Positions 56,544 through 64,000 of a stretch of DNA of 64,000 nt are shown piece by piece. The position numbers and the translations under genes are program-made. The DNA is taken from positions 18,740 to 82,739 of the forward strand of contig JANQQJ010000025.1 in assembly GCA_028284945.1 (NCBI GenBank). Reading direction: 5' to 3'. The notes under the pieces are model-generated. The model was not told the origin of the DNA. It saw only the letters and a list, made by a program, of their open reading frames with translations, and made no database searches. This stretch comes from Alphaproteobacteria bacterium (GTDB lineage: Bacteria > Pseudomonadota > Alphaproteobacteria > SMXS01). Numbering within the stretch: the first letter of the stretch is position 1; each line of letters starts with the position of its first letter.

Positions 56544-57932
56544 TTACAGATGAGCTGCAAGATACTTGTCCAGGGTCTGATGTAACAGCCGAACCCGCAC
56601 TTCCTGATAATTCAGCAGCGTTTCCCCTTTTTTGCGGGCCGCCCGAATGCCTTCCTGCTGGGCGCGCAAATTGCCGGTGTCCTGATCATAGACATGGCCC
56701 AAAATTGGGTCGAAGCCGGGCACGGTGGTAAAGCTGTCTTCTTCTTTGAGACGCATGGGTTCGGCGGGCAAGGGCCGTGGGCCATCATCGGGCACGGGTC
56801 TCAGGATCAGCAGTTCAAACAGGCTGCGATTTGGGTCTTCGCCTATGGGCCTGAACCGATACATCATCGGCAGTGAAAGCTGCGGAAACAGGATCGCGCT
56901 GGGAAAGATGCCGTATTGCGAGACATCGATCATTTCAGTGTCGGTAAACCGGCTCAAGTCAGCGCCATAGGCAGCTTCCATTTGCGTGCGCAGCACACGC
57001 GCCATAACCACACGGGCACTTTCGCCCTCGCGCATGACCGCCTCGTCCCCGACCAGCGACCGGTCGCCGGTCAGCATCTGATCGACGAGTTCCTGGGCGC
57101 TGGGCCTTGGGTCGACAAGCTGGCTGGGGACTCCAAACAGGCAGAAAAACCGGCAGACGTGATCGGTGAAGATGTCATATTGGGTGCCTTCATCGTCACT
57201 GCCGAGCAGCAGCTGCGGATGGGTTTCCTGGGTGTGGTAGTTCTCGACGAAGGCCTCTTTTGCTGCCTTCCAATTACAGCTCAGCTCTTTTTCGATATGC
57301 AATTCAACGAAGCGGTCACCGAGGCCGAAGTTCTCCAAATGCTCGGGGATCGGCGCCAGGTAGTCCTCCAGCGGCATCGCGTCTTCATCGAAATTGATAA
57401 AGACAAATCCACCCCAGACGCCGACCTTCACCTGCGGCAGGGAAAAATCCCGGCCCTGGATATGCGGCACATCCCACTCATAGGGGACGCGTCCGAGCGC
57501 GCCATTCAGGTCCCACGTCCAGCCATGGAAGGGGCATCGGATTTCGTCAAACGACCCGCAGGTGCTGCCGGGCCGGAACTTGGTGCCCCGGTGCAGGCAT
57601 GAATTGATGAAACCACGGATCACGCCGTCCTGGCCGCGCACGATCAGTGCCGAATGGGGACCGATATCATAGACATAATGGTCCCCCGGTTCGGGGATAT
57701 GTTCTTCGCGGCAGGCCCATTGCCAGGTCCGCGTCCACATCAGCTCCATTTCCCGGGCAAAGAAATCCGGGTCGGTATAGCGGCTGAAGTCGATGTCCTC
57801 GTTGCCCAGAAACTTCGGGCTTTCCAGTTCGAACGCTTCGGGGACTGGCCGGCCTTCTTTGCGCAACAAGTCCTGTGCAGACGGACTAACCCGGCCTTTT
57901 GTCAGCGCCTTGATGTCGTCTGCCACCGGCAT
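56544..57932 (-). CDS. Rieske ring-hydroxylating oxygenase, alpha subunit
   Basis: A 462-residue catalytic subunit. Rieske ligands Cys112, His114, Cys133 and His136 (SCLHRG...RCPFHGW), then the mononuclear iron site FVENYHTQETH at about 206-216. An N-terminal extension precedes the Rieske domain. No beta subunit or reductase is adjacent, so it may be an alpha-only oxygenase or borrow partners. Divergent from the SDR gene. Confidence 0.92.
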   Translation of the reverse strand: MPVADDIKALTKGRVSPSAQDLLRKEGRPVPEAFELESPKFLGNEDIDFSRYTDPDFFAREMELMWTRTWQWACREEHIPEPGDHYVYDIGPHSALIVRGQDGVIRGFINSCLHRGTKFRPGSTCGSFDEIRCPFHGWTWDLNGALGRVPYEWDVPHIQGRDFSLPQVKVGVWGGFVFINFDEDAMPLEDYLAPIPEHLENFGLGDRFVELHIEKELSCNWKAAKEAFVENYHTQETHPQLLLGSDDEGTQYDIFTDHVCRFFCLFGVPSQLVDPRPSAQELVDQMLTGDRSLVGDEAVMREGESARVVMARVLRTQMEAAYGADLSRFTDTEMIDVSQYGIFPSAILFPQLSLPMMYRFRPIGEDPNRSLFELLILRPVPDDGPRPLPAEPMRLKEEDSFTTVPGFDPILGHVYDQDTGNLRAQQEGIRAARKKGETLLNYQEVRVRLLHQTLDKYLAAHL

Positions 57933-58020
57933 CTCCCGATTTCCCTACCCCCAAGTGGTAATTTCAATTGAACAGGGGCACAATCGAAATTGGGGAAGAA
58001 TTCAATGATCGGGAGAGGGG

Positions 58021-58839
58021 ATGATGGGACAACTCGACGGCAAATGCGCGGTCATTATCGGCGCATCACTCAAAGACAATATGGGGCAGGTGATCGCGCG
58101 GCGGTACCGGGCTGAAGGCGCACAAGTTACCGTCGCCAGCCGCAATGGTGATGCGTCAGCCGCCTTTGCCGAAGAAATCGGCGGTTATTCGACGACCTGC
58201 GACATTACCAGGCGGGACGATCTGTTTGCGCTGGCCGACTTTGCCCGGGACAAGATGGGCGGGCTGGACATTGCGGTGAACTCGACTGGCCTGGCACTCG
58301 GCGGGCCGTTCCTGGAATTTGGCGAGGACGATCTCGATACGTTGATCGCCTTGCAATTCAAAGGCTCATTTTTCTTCCTGCAGGCTATGGTCGCCGCCAT
58401 GAAAGAAACCGGCAAGGGCGGGTCGATCATCCAGATCAGCTCCGCCGTCGCGCAGAAATCAACCACGGTGGATGGCGGGTTCGACGCCTATATGGGCACC
58501 AAGGCGGGTATCGATCAGGTTGTCCGCGCTGTCGCCAACCAGTTCGGCCGGGACAATATCCGCGTGAACACGATCGCCGCCGGTCATACAGATACGCCGA
58601 TGCATGCGGGTGCCTATGGCGGTGATATCCCGGACTGGATGAAGGCTGCCTTTGCCGACGCCACACCCCTTGGGCGGTACGGCACCTGTGACGATGTCGC
58701 CGCGGCCGCTGTGTGGCTGGCCAATGATGAATGCTTCCAGACCGGCGATACGCTGCAGACCAATGGCGGCCTTACCCTGCGCCGCAATCCGCTGCAGGAT
58801 GACCTCAACCGCTATGAGCGGGAATGGAAACCGGGTTAG
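58021..58839 (+). CDS. Short-chain dehydrogenase/reductase with atypical cofactor loop
   Basis: A 272-residue SDR. The catalytic Tyr157 and Lys161 (YMGTK) and Ser140/141 are present, as is AVNSTG for the NNAG motif. The usual TGxxxGIG is replaced by GASLKDNMGQ (14-23), as in enoyl-ACP reductase-like or divergent SDRs. Likely acts on an intermediate of the adjacent Rieske/CoA cluster. It starts at a tandem ATGATG; either could be used. Confidence 0.9.
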   Translation: MMGQLDGKCAVIIGASLKDNMGQVIARRYRAEGAQVTVASRNGDASAAFAEEIGGYSTTCDITRRDDLFALADFARDKMGGLDIAVNSTGLALGGPFLEFGEDDLDTLIALQFKGSFFFLQAMVAAMKETGKGGSIIQISSAVAQKSTTVDGGFDAYMGTKAGIDQVVRAVANQFGRDNIRVNTIAAGHTDTPMHAGAYGGDIPDWMKAAFADATPLGRYGTCDDVAAAAVWLANDECFQTGDTLQTNGGLTLRRNPLQDDLNRYEREWKPG

Positions 58840-59174
58840 GCCTGCTGTTCGGCACCTGTGGGCGCATAAACCACGGTTTCAGGCGTGGTCGCCGTGTCGA
58901 GTGCGTCGGTCAGCGTCATCCGGCCACTGGCGAATTCCTCGCCCAGCCCGGCCAGCGTCGCGTTGATGTCGTCACTCTCCACTTCGAACAGGGCGGCATG
59001 GCTGTGGGCGGGTGAAGACCCGTCGGCCTCGGGCGGGTTGCGGAACTGTTGCCCAGACTTAAAGCCCGGCACCGCCAGCACCTCTCCCAGATGAATCGAA
59101 TTGTACCACTCTTCGTAAGCCGCTTCCTTGCCGGCAACAGCGTTGCTCTTGATCAAGACCCGATATTTACCCAC
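58836..59174 (-). CDS. EthD-like small protein
   Basis: A 112-residue protein with a single ferredoxin-like EthD/DUF4286-type unit (MGKYRVLIKSNAVAGKEAAYEEWYNSIHLGEVLAVPGF; key NSIHLGE and the later HAALFEVES). It could be an accessory factor or small isomerase for the neighbouring oxygenase cluster. Stop overlaps the SDR gene by 4 nt. Ribosome site GAGGAGAAC. Confidence 0.78.
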   Translation of the reverse strand: MGKYRVLIKSNAVAGKEAAYEEWYNSIHLGEVLAVPGFKSGQQFRNPPEADGSSPAHSHAALFEVESDDINATLAGLGEEFASGRMTLTDALDTATTPETVVYAPTGAEQQA

Positions 59175-59327
59175 GATGTTCTCCTCATGCTTTATTCTGA
59201 TCTCAGGGTGAATGAAACGGGCGGTTTAGGCAACATGACATGGTTTGCTGGCGGCTTGTGGCCCGGTAACGGTACACTATGTCTATAGGGGCCCGGGCTG
59301 GGGCCCGGATATGAGGGGCGTATTGTT

Positions 59328-59702
59328 ATGTATAGAACGACCTTAGCACTTGCGATTGGCGCCATGATCTTTGCGGCCGGGTCAACGGCGGCCAGTGCCA
59401 GCTGCACCTACCACATCAAGCTCTTTAACGACACAACGTCGAACATCACCATCGCCAATGTCGGCACCAAGAAAACCACGGGTAAGGCCCATAAGGCGGG
59501 CAATGTGGATGATTTCGTTGTCACGGCAAAAAGCGCTGCGCTCACCAGTTTTGGCAGTGTAAAGCGCAAGACCAATACGGACATCTATTTTGGCGTGCAG
59601 AAAAAGGGCGGGTCCTGGTTCTGGGCCTCGGAAAAGGCTTCGTGTCATGACTCCTATGTGCGGCGCCAGAACGATAACCCGATCAAGATTTTTCTGAATT
59701 AG
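59328..59702 (+). CDS. Small secreted protein of unknown function
   Basis: A 124-residue protein with a Sec signal (LALAIGAMIFAAGSTAASAS, cleaved about residue 24), then a basic mature part with two Cys (CTYHIKLFND at the start and KASCHDSYV near the end), likely a disulfide-bonded beta domain. No family is recognised. Preceded by a GC hairpin (GGGCCCGGGCTGGGGCCC). Confidence 0.7.
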   Translation: MYRTTLALAIGAMIFAAGSTAASASCTYHIKLFNDTTSNITIANVGTKKTTGKAHKAGNVDDFVVTAKSAALTSFGSVKRKTNTDIYFGVQKKGGSWFWASEKASCHDSYVRRQNDNPIKIFLN

Positions 59703-59777
59703 CCGGGCGGCTTGCAAAGCCGCGTGTTGAAGCGCCGTACCGGCCGCTCCAAAAAAGCTGGAATTCTCGAAGGGTAA

Positions 59778-59812
59778 TGGAGCGGGCGATGAGATTCGAA
59801 CTCACAACCCCA
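59778..59812 (-). repeat. tRNA-Gly 3' fragment, left copy
   Basis: On the minus strand this reads as the T-arm and acceptor end of a tRNA-Gly (GTGAGTTCGAATCTCAT, then CGCCCGC, T, CCA). The matching 5' half is missing and the upstream anticodon-arm region is degraded, so it is not a functional tRNA. 28 bases (59778-59805) match 63055-63082 at 27 positions in the same orientation. Confidence 0.85.
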
Positions 59813-59856
59813 ATCTTCGTAAGCGAAGGTCGATCTGTTTCTGCCGCTGAAGCCGT

Positions 59857-61116
59857 ATGATGTTTTGGCGGCTGCCGCCTCATGTCCTGCTCACGGCAGT
59901 TGTCGCTGCGGGCCTGGGCGGGTTTATCTATGGCTACAATATCGGTGTCTATAGCGGCGCGATCCTAGAGATCCAAAGCGCGCTCGACCTGTCCGACAGC
60001 CAGCTCGGCGATCTGATCGCGCTGTTCGATTTTGCCGAGATCTTTGGTGTCTTGCTGAGCATTCTAGCCGACCGCTACGGTCGGCGCCGCACGCTGTTGG
60101 TTGCTGCTGTATTTATGACATTGGCGCCGCTGCTACCCCTGGCGGACGGGTCGTTCGCGACCCTTTTAGCGGCAAGGGCACTATCGGGCGTGGCCGCCGG
60201 ATACATATTTGTCGTTGCGCTGATCTATGTCGCGGAAGTCTCAAAGCCGGCCCTAAAGGCACCATTATCATCGCTCATCATGGTTGCGGTTTCTGCCGGT
60301 TACATGGCGGAACTGGTGCTTAACGCCGAATTGATCGAGGGCCATCATTGGAGGCTGGCCGTGGCAGCCGGGGCAATTCCCGCCACGCTTCAGTTTATCG
60401 GGCTCTTGTTCATGAGAGAGTCTCCGGTCTTCTTCAGGCTGATCGGGGATCAGACGCAGGCTCGCGCAGCCTGCGAGCATTTCGGCCTTGAAATCAATTT
60501 GGAGGATCTGCGCAACGACCCCAAGCCCGGGCTTGCGGCGATGCTCCATGCGCTCAAATATGCCAACACCCGGAGACAGATCTATGTGGGCCTGTTGATT
60601 GTTGTTGCTGGAACGCTGGCCGGTCACGGAACCATCATCAGCTACGGGCCGCTTGTGCTGGATTACTTTGGCGAGACCGACGCTACCCGCGCCCTGTTTC
60701 TCCTCGCCATCTATTCATTGGTGGGGCTTTTTTTCAGTCTCGTGGCACTCATTCCAATCCGACGGGGACACACCCAGTTGCTGCTTTGGGCGTCGCTCGC
60801 CACCATGGGCGTCGCCCAGCTTCTGATTGGCGTATCGTCTGGCGCGGTCGCCATTGCTCTTCTGGGTGTTTTGCAGGTTGCGTTTTCATTCGGCTTGCGC
60901 ACCACCGTCTTCCAGATCCTGCCGCGCCTGTTCGACGACGCAACCCGGGCTGTCGGTGTGGCAATGCTCAATCTCATCTTCATCCTGCTCGCCGCGATCA
61001 CTCACGAGATGACTCCCGGCTTGTTGAGTGAAAATGGCCAGATGTTCTTTGTAGGCTCGGGCGTGCTGGCCCTTGTTCTAGCGGTTGGTTGCCAACGGCT
61101 CAGGCTTGACCGGTAG
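59857..61116 (+). CDS. MFS transporter inside the tRNA-fragment-bounded segment
   Basis: A 419-residue MFS protein, sugar-porter-like: GGFIYGYNIGVYSGAILEIQ in helix 1 and DRYGRRRTLL in the 2-3 loop. It has a full 12-helix plan and ends VGCQRLRLDR. Substrate unknown. The start has a weak ribosome context; ATG 59857 or 59860 is possible. A shortened remnant of a second copy of this gene survives at 61892-61954. Convergent with the acetyltransferase-like gene, 9-nt gap. Confidence 0.88.
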   Translation: MMFWRLPPHVLLTAVVAAGLGGFIYGYNIGVYSGAILEIQSALDLSDSQLGDLIALFDFAEIFGVLLSILADRYGRRRTLLVAAVFMTLAPLLPLADGSFATLLAARALSGVAAGYIFVVALIYVAEVSKPALKAPLSSLIMVAVSAGYMAELVLNAELIEGHHWRLAVAAGAIPATLQFIGLLFMRESPVFFRLIGDQTQARAACEHFGLEINLEDLRNDPKPGLAAMLHALKYANTRRQIYVGLLIVVAGTLAGHGTIISYGPLVLDYFGETDATRALFLLAIYSLVGLFFSLVALIPIRRGHTQLLLWASLATMGVAQLLIGVSSGAVAIALLGVLQVAFSFGLRTTVFQILPRLFDDATRAVGVAMLNLIFILLAAITHEMTPGLLSENGQMFFVGSGVLALVLAVGCQRLRLDR

Positions 61117-61862
61117 CCAGTAGCGTTAGAGCGCTAGCCCCCTCTTAATGACATCTTGCGCACTGGGCTCAATGCGCATCTCCGACGGGCCCTTCTTTCC
61201 TTCCGTGATGAAACGGCCCTTATTCATCCCCCGGGCTATGTAGGATTGCACAATGTGGAGGTCGCGGCGGTGAAACGCGAGATAGACGGTTTCGACGCCC
61301 AGCGCGTCGGCCCGTTTGTCTTCTGGCAAGGCCTGGGTGGCAAGATCGATCAGGCCATCGCTTGGCTGAAAGTGTTTGTAGCCTATCTTCAACGCCCGCT
61401 TGATCGAGCCCGGATTGGACTCGTCGAACTGAGCGAAAAAGAAGTCTGCACCCGGACGGTCCGCAAATACTTTCAAAGCGCGTATATAGACCATGAACTG
61501 ATACAGATTGTAGCCACCTATCGTGACCCGCGATTGGCCGAGTTCGACAATGGTCCGCCCGTCGGCGTCCTGATGCCTGAAGATACCGCTGCAGCCGATC
61601 ATATCATCGCCGCCGCGTATCATGATGAAATTCCCATTCGCCGCGTTTTCACTGAATTTTTCAGCGCGGAACGCGACGTGAAGGTGCGGGTGCTGGGCAT
61701 AGAAGTACTCAATTGCGCCGACATCGTCTGCGCCAGAGAAAGCAGCACTAAGATCCATGAAACTTCATTTGGTGCATCCGCGCCAACGTTACCAGAGGTG
61801 ATGCTGGCCATACGATCATTATTTTAGCTTTTCCGGTTTGTTGTTAGGTCCGCCGTGAAACG
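61078..61862. repeat. Duplicated unit, copy 1
   Basis: The MFS 3' end, a 9-nt spacer, the 210-residue minus-strand gene and about 100 bp upstream of it correspond segment by segment to 61916-62700. The match ends in GCTTTTCC...GGTCCGCCGTGA in both copies. Confidence 0.8.
61126..61758 (-). CDS. GNAT-like acyltransferase homologue, copy 1
   Basis: A 210-residue protein, MDLSAAFSGADDVGAIEYFYAQHPHLHVAFRAE at the start. GDDMIGCSGIF...TIVELGQSRVT resembles the GNAT beta4/ELG segment, and a C-terminal VETVYLAFHRRDLHIVQSYI region follows. No definite GNAT pyrophosphate loop can be pointed to, so the family is tentative. Its paralogue at 61964-62596 is about 55-60% identical by eye, both 210 residues. 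Confidence 0.6.
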   Translation of the reverse strand: MDLSAAFSGADDVGAIEYFYAQHPHLHVAFRAEKFSENAANGNFIMIRGGDDMIGCSGIFRHQDADGRTIVELGQSRVTIGGYNLYQFMVYIRALKVFADRPGADFFFAQFDESNPGSIKRALKIGYKHFQPSDGLIDLATQALPEDKRADALGVETVYLAFHRRDLHIVQSYIARGMNKGRFITEGKKGPSEMRIEPSAQDVIKRGLAL

Positions 61863-61891
61863 CCCCTTCTGTTACCCTAAATCAGTGGAGG

Positions 61892-61954
61892 GGAGACGCC
61901 GCCCGCGCCCTGTTTCTGGTGGTTGGCTGCCAGCGGCTCAGGCTCAATCGCTAG
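61892..61954 (+). pseudogene. Remnant of a second MFS gene copy
   Basis: In frame this reads GDAARALFL joined to VVGCQRLRLNR and stop. The first part matches an internal piece of the MFS gene (DATRALFL, about 60681-60702), the second its last residues (VGCQRLRLDR). About 125 codons between them are missing without a frame change. The stop is 9 nt from the next minus-strand gene, exactly as in copy 1. Confidence 0.75.
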
Positions 61955-62700
61955 CCCAGGGGCTTAGAGGGCCAAGCCCTTCTCGATAACACCCTGTGCC
62001 CCTGGCTTGAGGTGCACCTCAGCGATGCCCCTTGTTCCCGCCACGGCGAGCCGGTCGTTGTTCAACCTCTCAGCAATGTAGATCTGCGCGAGGTGAAGAT
62101 TGCCGCGTGGAAACTGGAGGTAAACGGTCTCGACCCCTAAGGTGTCTGCCCGCTTGTCTTCCGGCAATGCACCAGTGGCGACCGCGACCAGATTGTCCGA
62201 CGGGCGAAAACGCTCATACCCCATCTCCAATGCGCGCTCGATGGCGAACGGATTGGACTCATCCACCTGACCAAAAAGGAAGTCCACCTTCTGATGATCC
62301 ACAAAGGCTTTGAGAACGCAGACATAGACCATAGACCTGTACAGATCGTAGCCGCCCAAAGTGACCCGCGACTGCCCAAGCTCGATCAAGGTCTGCCCGA
62401 TAGCGTCTCTATGGCTGAAGATGCCGTTGCAGCCGACTATTTCGTCGCCGCGGCGTACAATAGTAAAGTCCCCGCACCCCGCGCTTTCACAGAGTTTTTC
62501 AGCACGCACCGCCACGTGCGGATGCGGATGTGCCGCATAAAAGCGCTCGATCGCACCGACGTTGTCTGGCCCAGAGAGAAAAGCAACAAAATCCATCAAG
62601 AGTAATTTGGGATTTTTGCCACCCGCCTGCTAGGGGCGACAATGGCTATACCGTCATTATTGTGGCTTTTCCGTCGGGTTATCAGGTCCGCCGTGATAGA
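61916..62700. repeat. Duplicated unit, copy 2
   Basis: Counterpart of 61078-61862, in tandem orientation. The copies have diverged in both coding and noncoding parts, so the duplication is not recent. Confidence 0.8.
61964..62596 (-). CDS. GNAT-like acyltransferase homologue, copy 2
   Basis: A 210-residue paralogue of the gene at 61126-61758: MDFVAFLSGPDNVGAIERFYAAHPHPHVAVRAE, GDEIVGCNGIF, LIELGQSRVTLGGYDLY and identical ALPEDKRAD. Both are intact, which argues that the product is still useful. ATG 62596 matches copy 1; a TTG one codon earlier is an alternative. Function unknown. Confidence 0.6.
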   Translation of the reverse strand: MDFVAFLSGPDNVGAIERFYAAHPHPHVAVRAEKLCESAGCGDFTIVRRGDEIVGCNGIFSHRDAIGQTLIELGQSRVTLGGYDLYRSMVYVCVLKAFVDHQKVDFLFGQVDESNPFAIERALEMGYERFRPSDNLVAVATGALPEDKRADTLGVETVYLQFPRGNLHLAQIYIAERLNNDRLAVAGTRGIAEVHLKPGAQGVIEKGLAL

Positions 62701-63304
62701 CACGGGATCAATGAATGTGCATTTGAGCATGTAGAGCGCGGTCCCGTGATCGTCTGACCAGGCGTTCGTGCCTCGAACTCGTTGCTAATCCCACATCGAT
62801 GTTTCCCTCTCAAAAGAGTTGTCTCTGATTTCGACGAAGGGAGCGCTTTGGCGATAGACTTGGTCGACCCGCCAGCGGTAACGCAATCCGGGTGACGTTT
62901 CGAGAGATGCCAGCCGCTCGGCATACGCGAAGGGCTCCACTTAAACGCCTTCGAGATAAAGTCGGAGTCGTTAGAGACCAAGGTGGACCGCGTGTACTTG
63001 GCGGCTGGGATCACCTGGCCTTAAAATTCTTTTTGTTTTCACTGAAGAAAAATTGGAGCGGGCGATGAGCTTCGAACTCACGCCCCCAACCCTGGCAAGA
63101 GCGACTTTTTCGGTCCCTGGGAGTGCCATCGGGTAACCCTTGGTGAAGGTGGAAGTATTCGGCTGGAGTTGGAATCGGTTCCCAGCAGTCCCACCCGGTT
63201 CCGCTGGAAACCGGCATTTTCCGCTCCCCGAGCGCTCCCCAGAGCATGACAAGCATTACATTGATTGCCCTAAGTGTCGCCGTATATGGGTAAGCTCTCC
63301 TGCG
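62597..63304. other. 700-bp region with degraded sequence and a tRNA-Gly fragment
   Basis: The first 100 bp belong to the duplicated unit. From 62740 to 62960 the minus strand holds a frame ending RYRWRVDQVYRQSAPFVEIRD, but it is broken by a stop upstream and shows no recognisable family, so it looks like a gene remnant. The right tRNA-Gly fragment lies at 63055-63090, and nothing is recognised between it and the Pnkp gene. Confidence 0.45.
63055..63090 (-). repeat. tRNA-Gly 3' fragment, right copy
   Basis: On the minus strand: GCGTGAGTTCGAAGCTCATCGCC...CGCTCCA, a T-arm plus acceptor end with encoded CCA. Just upstream, CTCTTGCCAGGG may be the eroded anticodon arm (GCC), which fits tRNA-Gly(GCC). 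The 5' half is absent. Confidence 0.8.
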
Positions 63305-64000
63305 CTACAGCCGCGGGTCGACAGGGTCGCTTTCGAGGGCGAGGACCGCCATGACACATTCATGTACGCGGCTGAGCGGTTCATGTTTTACGAACCGCTC
63401 CAGCGCCTCCATGCCCAGTGCGAACTCGCGCAATGCCAGTGATCGTTTCTTGCCCAAACCGCGGCTGCGCAGACGGTCAAGGTTGTCCGGCAGGTCATAA
63501 TCCGGCCCGTAGATAATCCGCAGATACTCCTTGCCGCGGCATTTGACGGCCGGCTGCACCGGGCCTTTCTCGCCGCGTGTAACAAAGTCGGCTGGCTTGA
63601 GGACCATACCCTCCCCGCCCTGGGCGGTATGGTCCAGCCACCACTTCGTCAGCCCCCTAACGGCCGCTTCGTCGTCCACTTTGAGCGCACGGTTCTGTGT
63701 GCCGAACAGCAGATCAGGATCGGCCTTGGCTAGGCGATGGCATTGCTCCATGTGCCAAAGATGCGGCTTGTCAGAATGGACGGCACCCTCGCTCGCCAAA
63801 ATGTGGAATGGCGCGATGCGCATGTCGTCCAGTTTTTCGACCGGCCAGACATAGGGGCGATAGGCGGCTCGATAGTCGGTCGCGGCGTCAAGCCGTGCGG
63901 CCAGATTTTCGGCGAATGCGCCCAGCTCGACACCGCGGCCCATGGCCAACTGAGCTACCTCATGTGCCGCTCCCAGACCAGCCACGGCAGCAGCGCCTAC
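63305..64000 (-). CDS. Polynucleotide kinase-phosphatase (Pnkp), C-terminal ligase part, partial
   Basis: The right window edge cuts the gene; the frame is open through 64000. The visible 230 residues match the ligase end of bacterial Pnkp: GEGMVLKPAD (motif IV), VKCRGKEYLRIIYGPDY (motif V), then the helical tail RSRGLGKKRSLALREFALGMEALERFV and VHECVMAVLALESDPVDPRL. Pnkp repairs cleaved RNA, typically together with the 2'-O-methyltransferase Hen1, which if present should lie upstream (beyond 64000). Kinase and phosphatase domains are outside the window. Confidence 0.88.
   Translation of the reverse strand, partial: VGAAAVAGLGAAHEVAQLAMGRGVELGAFAENLAARLDAATDYRAAYRPYVWPVEKLDDMRIAPFHILASEGAVHSDKPHLWHMEQCHRLAKADPDLLFGTQNRALKVDDEAAVRGLTKWWLDHTAQGGEGMVLKPADFVTRGEKGPVQPAVKCRGKEYLRIIYGPDYDLPDNLDRLRSRGLGKKRSLALREFALGMEALERFVKHEPLSRVHECVMAVLALESDPVDPRL

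Noticed and set aside
59778..59850. Complete tRNA gene at the left fragment
   Set aside because: Only the T-arm and acceptor 3' side are present; no D-arm or 5' acceptor strand can be paired.
62682..63014. 110-codon minus-strand gene
   Set aside because: Partly looks like an IS3-type transposase piece (SNDSDFISKAF) but the rest does not follow; no start signal, overlaps duplicated noncoding DNA.
1..64000. CRISPR array, prophage or rRNA operon
   Set aside because: No regularly spaced direct repeats, structural phage genes or rRNA sequence were seen on either strand.

Overview
The window looks like chromosomal DNA of a free-living, GC-rich alphaproteobacterium, probably Rhodospirillales-like. 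The evidence is the conserved block hemC-hemD-mitofilin-hemY facing tsaD, the gpsA-YciI-EVE order, rsmB-rpe-heparinase-purH, the 1595-residue NAD-glutamate dehydrogenase, an SDHAF4-like small protein and the family content in general. The species cannot be named from the sequence alone.

Layout. 1-3.1 kb: the end of a cytochrome P450 gene, a SnoaL-like protein, two dispersed palindromic repeats, a class III aminotransferase and tRNA-Thr. 3.1-9.8 kb: a low-GC FCP1-type phosphatase, then a minus-strand haem operon (hemC, hemD, mitofilin-like, hemY) with a propionyl-CoA synthetase gene embedded in it. 9.8-23.7 kb: a mostly plus-strand housekeeping run (tsaD, gpsA, YciI, EVE, Rieske, acsA, htpX, rsmB, rpe, heparinase-like, purH) with a TetR regulator and short genes between. 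23.7-37.7 kb: NAD-glutamate dehydrogenase, a CPA2 antiporter, a DksA-like protein, a PhyH-cupin fusion, a pair of palindromes, an LLM oxidoreductase and an iron-sulfur photolyase.

37.8-47.8 kb is the best-defined system: a sigma-54 type promoter, a guanidine-I (ykkC) riboswitch, an ABC importer, two DUF1989 proteins (carboxyguanidine deiminase subunits), a biotin-dependent carboxylase and allophanate hydrolase. Together these would import guanidine, carboxylate it, deiminate it to allophanate and release ammonium and CO2. The layout implies control by both nitrogen status and guanidine.

47.8-59.7 kb is accessory metabolism: a TorF-like porin, an MFS carrier, a flavin monooxygenase, a ParDE toxin-antitoxin module bounded by 31-bp duplications of the monooxygenase 3' end, a site-2-protease-like membrane protein and a CoA-ester/Rieske/SDR catabolic group. 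59.7-63.1 kb is a 3.3-kb segment bracketed by two 3' fragments of tRNA-Gly. It holds an MFS gene, two diverged copies of an unknown acetyltransferase-like gene, and an in-frame-deleted remnant of a second MFS copy. The right edge carries the C-terminal part of a Pnkp-type RNA repair enzyme that runs out of the window.
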